In this document: positions 60,762 through 64,000 of the stretch, one piece after another
How positions within the stretch are numbered: position 1 is the first letter of the stretch
Layout: every line of letters starts with the position of its first letter
Assembly: GCA_007833815.1 (NCBI GenBank)
Contig: CP033464.1
Location: forward strand, 3,032,001 to 3,096,000
Length of the DNA stretch: 64,000 nucleotides
Direction: 5' to 3'
Source of the DNA: Brevibacillus laterosporus
GTDB taxonomy: Bacteria > Bacillota > Bacilli > Brevibacillales > Brevibacillaceae
Notes under the pieces: model-generated
Seen by the model: the letters and a program-made list of their open reading frames with translations, nothing else
What the model was told of the DNA's origin: nothing
The model's database searches: none
Translations under genes and position numbers: made by a program

Positions 60762-61736
60762 ATGTCAAACAAAGATCTGTCAAACAGTGATACATTGGTT
60801 GAGGTACGTAATTTAAAGAAATTCTTTAAGATCGGTGAAAGTACGTTAAAAGCGGTTAATGACGTATCATTTACTATTAAACGCGGTGAAACATTAGGAA
60901 TCGTAGGCGAGTCAGGTTGTGGGAAATCTACAGCTGGCCGTACAATGCTTCGCTTGTATGAACCAACCGACGGGCAAGTAATTTTTGAGGGTAAAGATCT
61001 ATCTAAATTAAGCCCGACTGAAATGAAAGCGATGCGTCGTAACATCCAGATGATTTTCCAAGACCCATACGCTTCTCTTAACCCGCGTATGACAGTTGGC
61101 GATATTATCGGGGAAGCATTAGATATCCATGGTCTTGCTACAGGTTCAAAACGTAAAGAACGTATTCAAGAATTGCTTGCTTTAGTAAGTTTGAATCCAG
61201 AGCATACGAACCGTTTTCCACATGAGTTTTCTGGTGGTCAGCGTCAACGTATCGGGATTGCACGAGCACTAGCTGTTGAGCCGCAATTCATCGTATGTGA
61301 CGAACCAATATCTGCGTTGGACGTATCCGTTCAAGCTCAGGTTGTTAACTTGTTGGAACAATTGCAAGAAAAAATGGGTTTAACTTATATGTTTATCGCC
61401 CATGACTTGTCCATGGTTAAGTATATTTCTGACCGTGTTGGCGTTATGTATTTGGGAAAAATGGTGGAGCTGGCAGACAGTGAAAAGCTGTATGAAAAAC
61501 CGCTACATCCATATACACAAGCCTTATTATCCGCGATTCCGATTCCAGATCCTGAAATCGAACGTAATCGTGAGCGTATCGTCCTTCAAGGCGATGTACC
61601 GAGTCCAATGAACCCACCGAGCGGTTGTCATTTCCGTACGCGTTGCCCGAAAGCAATGCCGGAATGTGCAGCGAAAGAACCGGTTTGGAAAGAGATTGAA
61701 CCAGGCCATTTCGCAGCTTGTCACCTGTATAACTAA
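60762..61736 (+). CDS. oppF: Oligopeptide/dipeptide ABC ATPase F
   Basis: ATG 60762 behind GGGGAGGAGGAG; 324 residues. Walker [47 protein letters not shown], Walker [18 protein letters not shown]-terminal [17 protein letters not shown]. Completes B-C-D-F; the binding protein gene is not in this window. Confidence 0.92.
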   Translation: MSNKDLSNSDTLVEVRNLKKFFKIGESTLKAVNDVSFTIKRGETLGIVGESGCGKSTAGRTMLRLYEPTDGQVIFEGKDLSKLSPTEMKAMRRNIQMIFQDPYASLNPRMTVGDIIGEALDIHGLATGSKRKERIQELLALVSLNPEHTNRFPHEFSGGQRQRIGIARALAVEPQFIVCDEPISALDVSVQAQVVNLLEQLQEKMGLTYMFIAHDLSMVKYISDRVGVMYLGKMVELADSEKLYEKPLHPYTQALLSAIPIPDPEIERNRERIVLQGDVPSPMNPPSGCHFRTRCPKAMPECAAKEPVWKEIEPGHFAACHLYN

Positions 61737-61771
61737 ACTCGTTGAATTGTTCAAGAAACTAGTACAAAAGA

Positions 61772-61815
61772 AAACGGCGCCTTGCATCATAGCAGGGCGT
61801 CGTTGTTCTTTTTGA
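61772..61815 (+). terminator. Terminator of opp-type operon
   Basis: ACGGCGCCTTGC / GCAGGGCGTCGT stem (wobble pairs) followed by TGTTCTTTTTG. Confidence 0.65.
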
Positions 61816-61939
61816 TCGATGGGAATGTTGTGTTGTGAAGAGGATTGTTCTTGCAAAAAAAGAAGATGTTGCCACTTGAAATTTTGTGTGTAAATCATTT
61901 GTAAATTTATTATTTTGTGAAAATTTACAGTTTTATAGT

Positions 61940-61967
61940 AATTAAGTCCCTCTGTTTTTCCGATATA
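61940..61967 (+). promoter_or_regulatory. Sigma-D-type motility promoter
   Basis: TAAT (61940-61943), 16-bp spacer, TCCGATAT (61960-61967), similar to the promoter at 10029 and about 100 bp before the second chemoreceptor. Remaining 61,816-61,939 shows no gene. Confidence 0.55.
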
Positions 61968-62065
61968 GATAATATGTTTCATGTTTTGTTTATACATATG
62001 AATGATTGTAGTACCGTAGGCTCGTTATGCACTGGCCTTTCCAACATGTAAGGAGGATGATATAA

Positions 62066-64000
62066 ATGATCAAGGGAGTCAGAGGGTTAAAAGATAACTG
62101 GAAACCCTCTTTAGCAAACATAAGAAAAATGAAAATTCATATGGGCAACTCCATAGCTACTAAAATGATTATTTGGGGAATCATTATGGTGCTACTGATC
62201 TTTGGAACCTTGGAAACAATCGTGTTGTCTTTTTCCAAAAATACGTTAATCAACATTACAACTAAACAATCTAAAATGTTGACAGAGCAGTATACAGCAA
62301 GTGTTGATGAATGGATAGATTCGATTGCGACACAAGTAAAAGGTTCTGCTTCAAAGAATCTAATGAGGACGACCATTGATACCCTCATAAAAGATGAATT
62401 TAAATTATTGAGACAGAGTTTTCCGGAAATTAAAAAGATTCATCTGGTAAATGGAAAAACAGGGATTGAAGAATATTCACTGACGACAATGAATTATACT
62501 AATTTTAATGATAAGTTATTTTTTAAAGATGCTATTGCTAAAAAGCAAATGATCATTTCTGGTGAAGATATCCAACCTCAAGTGGAAAAAAGCTACGGAT
62601 ACATCGCAACACCGGTGGGTCCTTCTAATTCCGATACGAGTCGTATTCTCATTGTTGCATTCTCTATGCAGAAAATGCTGGATAGAGTAGCAGGAGTTCA
62701 GTTCATGGAGCAGGGTTATGGGTATGTGCTTAATGAGAATGGTCTTGTCGTGGCTCATAAGAATGTGGAGCAAACGAACAATGTAGAAGTTGGTAATAAT
62801 CCAGCATACAAAGAAGTGATGCAAAAAGTAAAAGATCGCTCTAGCACGAATGTCATTTACGATGATAATGGCATAGAATCATTTGCATCAATTGCTCCTT
62901 TAAAAACGTTGCCCTGGAGCTTGGTACTAAGCACAAGTCTGTCGGAAATTTATGGAGAAGTGAACAGTATGGGCTGGATTATTTTCCTAGTTAGCATACC
63001 GGTCACTTTGCTTGCGGGTGCAGCCATTTGGTGGTATGCAAATAGCATGAAAAAGCAATTGATTTCTGTTACTACACAGATGCACAGAGTAGGTAGTGGA
63101 GACTTTACGACGAAAATAGAAGTGAAGGGTAAAGACGAAATCGCCCAAGTTGGACAGGCTCTCAACCAGATGGTAGGCGAGCTGAAAGATTTAATTACGC
63201 GTGTACAAAGCCAAGCGGTTGTCTTGAATGAGGCATCTGGAGAATTGCAGAAACATTCTGAAGCAAATACGGTATCACTACACCAAATTTCAGGTACATT
63301 AACTGGGATTTCCGAGCGTATTTCCATGCAAAACCGCGAAGTACAAGACACAGTGACTACTGTTTCAGAAATCTCCGAAGGGGTGGAGCAGGTTGCTATA
63401 TCAGCAGAGGCGACATCCAATGCTACATCCAAAACATTAGAACGCACTCAAGTTGGAATGAAGCAGGTTCAAGATGTAGTTGAAGTTGTTCGTGGTGTTA
63501 CAGTAGAAATTGGACAAAACGCGAATCGGATGCATACCCTGCGACAAAGGGCTAAAGAGATTTCTGAAATTGTGAAAATGATAACAGGAATTGCCTCTCA
63601 AACCAATCTTTTAGCTTTAAATGCTGCTATAGAAGCGGCACGTGCGGGTGAAGCGGGTAAAGGATTCTCCGTTGTAGCAAGCGAAGTTCGCAAATTGGCT
63701 GAAGAAAGCAGTAGCTTCTCGGAAAAGATCGCATCAATCGCTGGATCTATTAACTATGAAGCAAAAGAGATGACGGAAAATATGGATGATGTAGTAAAAC
63801 AAGCGGATGTTGGACTTAAATCCGTTGAGATGGTGGGTCAATCCTTTACCCACATCTTGCAAGAAATTCAGTCTGCGGCTGAACAAAGCGAATCCATGAC
63901 CGCTATTTCGGAAGAGATGGCAGCAGGTAATCAAGTTGTTAGTAGCTCCATGCAAAGTTTATCGCTTAGGTCCGGTGAAATTGATGAATCCCTAATTGAA
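62066..64000 (+). CDS. Methyl-accepting chemotaxis protein (3' end outside window)
   Basis: ATG 62066 with TAAGGAGGATG upstream; 645 codons are visible and the frame is open at the window end. Transmembrane helix 1 (about 33-53), extracellular dCache-like sensor (about 55-290; [37 protein letters not shown]), transmembrane helix 2 (about 302-325), HAMP, then the signalling domain with tip [20 protein letters not shown] near 508. Likely senses an amino acid or organic acid through the dCache, but the ligand is not determined. Confidence 0.9.
   Translation, partial: MIKGVRGLKDNWKPSLANIRKMKIHMGNSIATKMIIWGIIMVLLIFGTLETIVLSFSKNTLINITTKQSKMLTEQYTASVDEWIDSIATQVKGSASKNLMRTTIDTLIKDEFKLLRQSFPEIKKIHLVNGKTGIEEYSLTTMNYTNFNDKLFFKDAIAKKQMIISGEDIQPQVEKSYGYIATPVGPSNSDTSRILIVAFSMQKMLDRVAGVQFMEQGYGYVLNENGLVVAHKNVEQTNNVEVGNNPAYKEVMQKVKDRSSTNVIYDDNGIESFASIAPLKTLPWSLVLSTSLSEIYGEVNSMGWIIFLVSIPVTLLAGAAIWWYANSMKKQLISVTTQMHRVGSGDFTTKIEVKGKDEIAQVGQALNQMVGELKDLITRVQSQAVVLNEASGELQKHSEANTVSLHQISGTLTGISERISMQNREVQDTVTTVSEISEGVEQVAISAEATSNATSKTLERTQVGMKQVQDVVEVVRGVTVEIGQNANRMHTLRQRAKEISEIVKMITGIASQTNLLALNAAIEAARAGEAGKGFSVVASEVRKLAEESSSFSEKIASIAGSINYEAKEMTENMDDVVKQADVGLKSVEMVGQSFTHILQEIQSAAEQSESMTAISEEMAAGNQVVSSSMQSLSLRSGEIDESLIE

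Overview
The window reads as chromosome of an endospore-forming, low-GC Gram-positive of the Brevibacillus/Paenibacillaceae type. The gene order nudF, (endoQ-like), spoIIM, fur, yqzK, xerD, deoB, punA is the Bacillales sporulation-era block, mciZ sits beside nudF, and the bkd operon is driven by a sigma-54 activator as in Bacillus. Brevibacillus is an inference from gene content, not from a marker gene.

Positions 1-10,000 are phage-derived. 1-2,890 is the right arm of a prophage (tail-end protein, XhlA-like protein, glucosaminidase endolysin, holin, then a LexA-box promoter with a frameshifted gene and a YolD-like gene). At 2,898-3,881 a tyrosine integrase runs leftwards. From about 4,000 to 9,965 lies a second, strongly decayed phage segment: an m5C DNA methyltransferase broken by at least three frameshifts, other conserved phage proteins broken by frameshifts or nonsense codons, the tail of a terminase small subunit and the start of a portal protein with the large terminase missing between them. 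Several small units within this wreckage are still open: a secreted Ig-like protein, a possible secreted/membrane protein pair, a Cys-rich protein and, most strikingly, a tandem array of six micro-ORFs (8,067-8,559). Each micro-ORF has its own Shine-Dalgarno; four of the five spacers are exactly 19 nt, and most peptides share a Trp...Asp-Pro-Gly-Tyr pattern. I recognise no described family for it.

Host sequence resumes by 10,029 with a sigma-D-type promoter and a chemoreceptor. Next come a free-standing NRPS-type A-PCP-reductase, MgtC, and trpS behind a T-box riboswitch plus a leader ORF with three consecutive Trp codons; this TrpRS also carries a four-cysteine motif like that of the [4Fe-4S] TrpRS. 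An ECF sigma/anti-sigma pair with an autoregulatory-type promoter, a SteA/glycosyltransferase/MraY-like trio and DUF2627 lead into bkdR.

25.7-34.3 kb is branched-chain amino acid catabolism: BkdR, a phased TGCAAA array and a near-consensus -24/-12 promoter, then bcd-lpdV-bkdAA-bkdAB-bkdB (no ptb or buk). After a large secreted repeat protein, 36.9-41 kb encodes propionyl/methylmalonyl-CoA metabolism: catalytic mutase subunit, a B12-binding domain fused to methylmalonyl-CoA epimerase, and a carboxyltransferase. Together these could carry Val/Ile carbon to succinyl-CoA. 41-50 kb holds a tripeptidase, DUF3866, MciZ, NudF, EndoQ-like, SpoIIM, Fur, YqzK, XerD, DeoB and PunA.

50.4-56.4 kb is an IclR regulator divergent from a polyamine-type ABC importer with an M20 peptidase, with two tandem 17-bp candidate operators. 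An Lrp regulator, an Opp/Dpp-type transporter lacking a binding protein, and a second chemoreceptor cut by the window end (again with a sigma-D-type promoter) complete the window.
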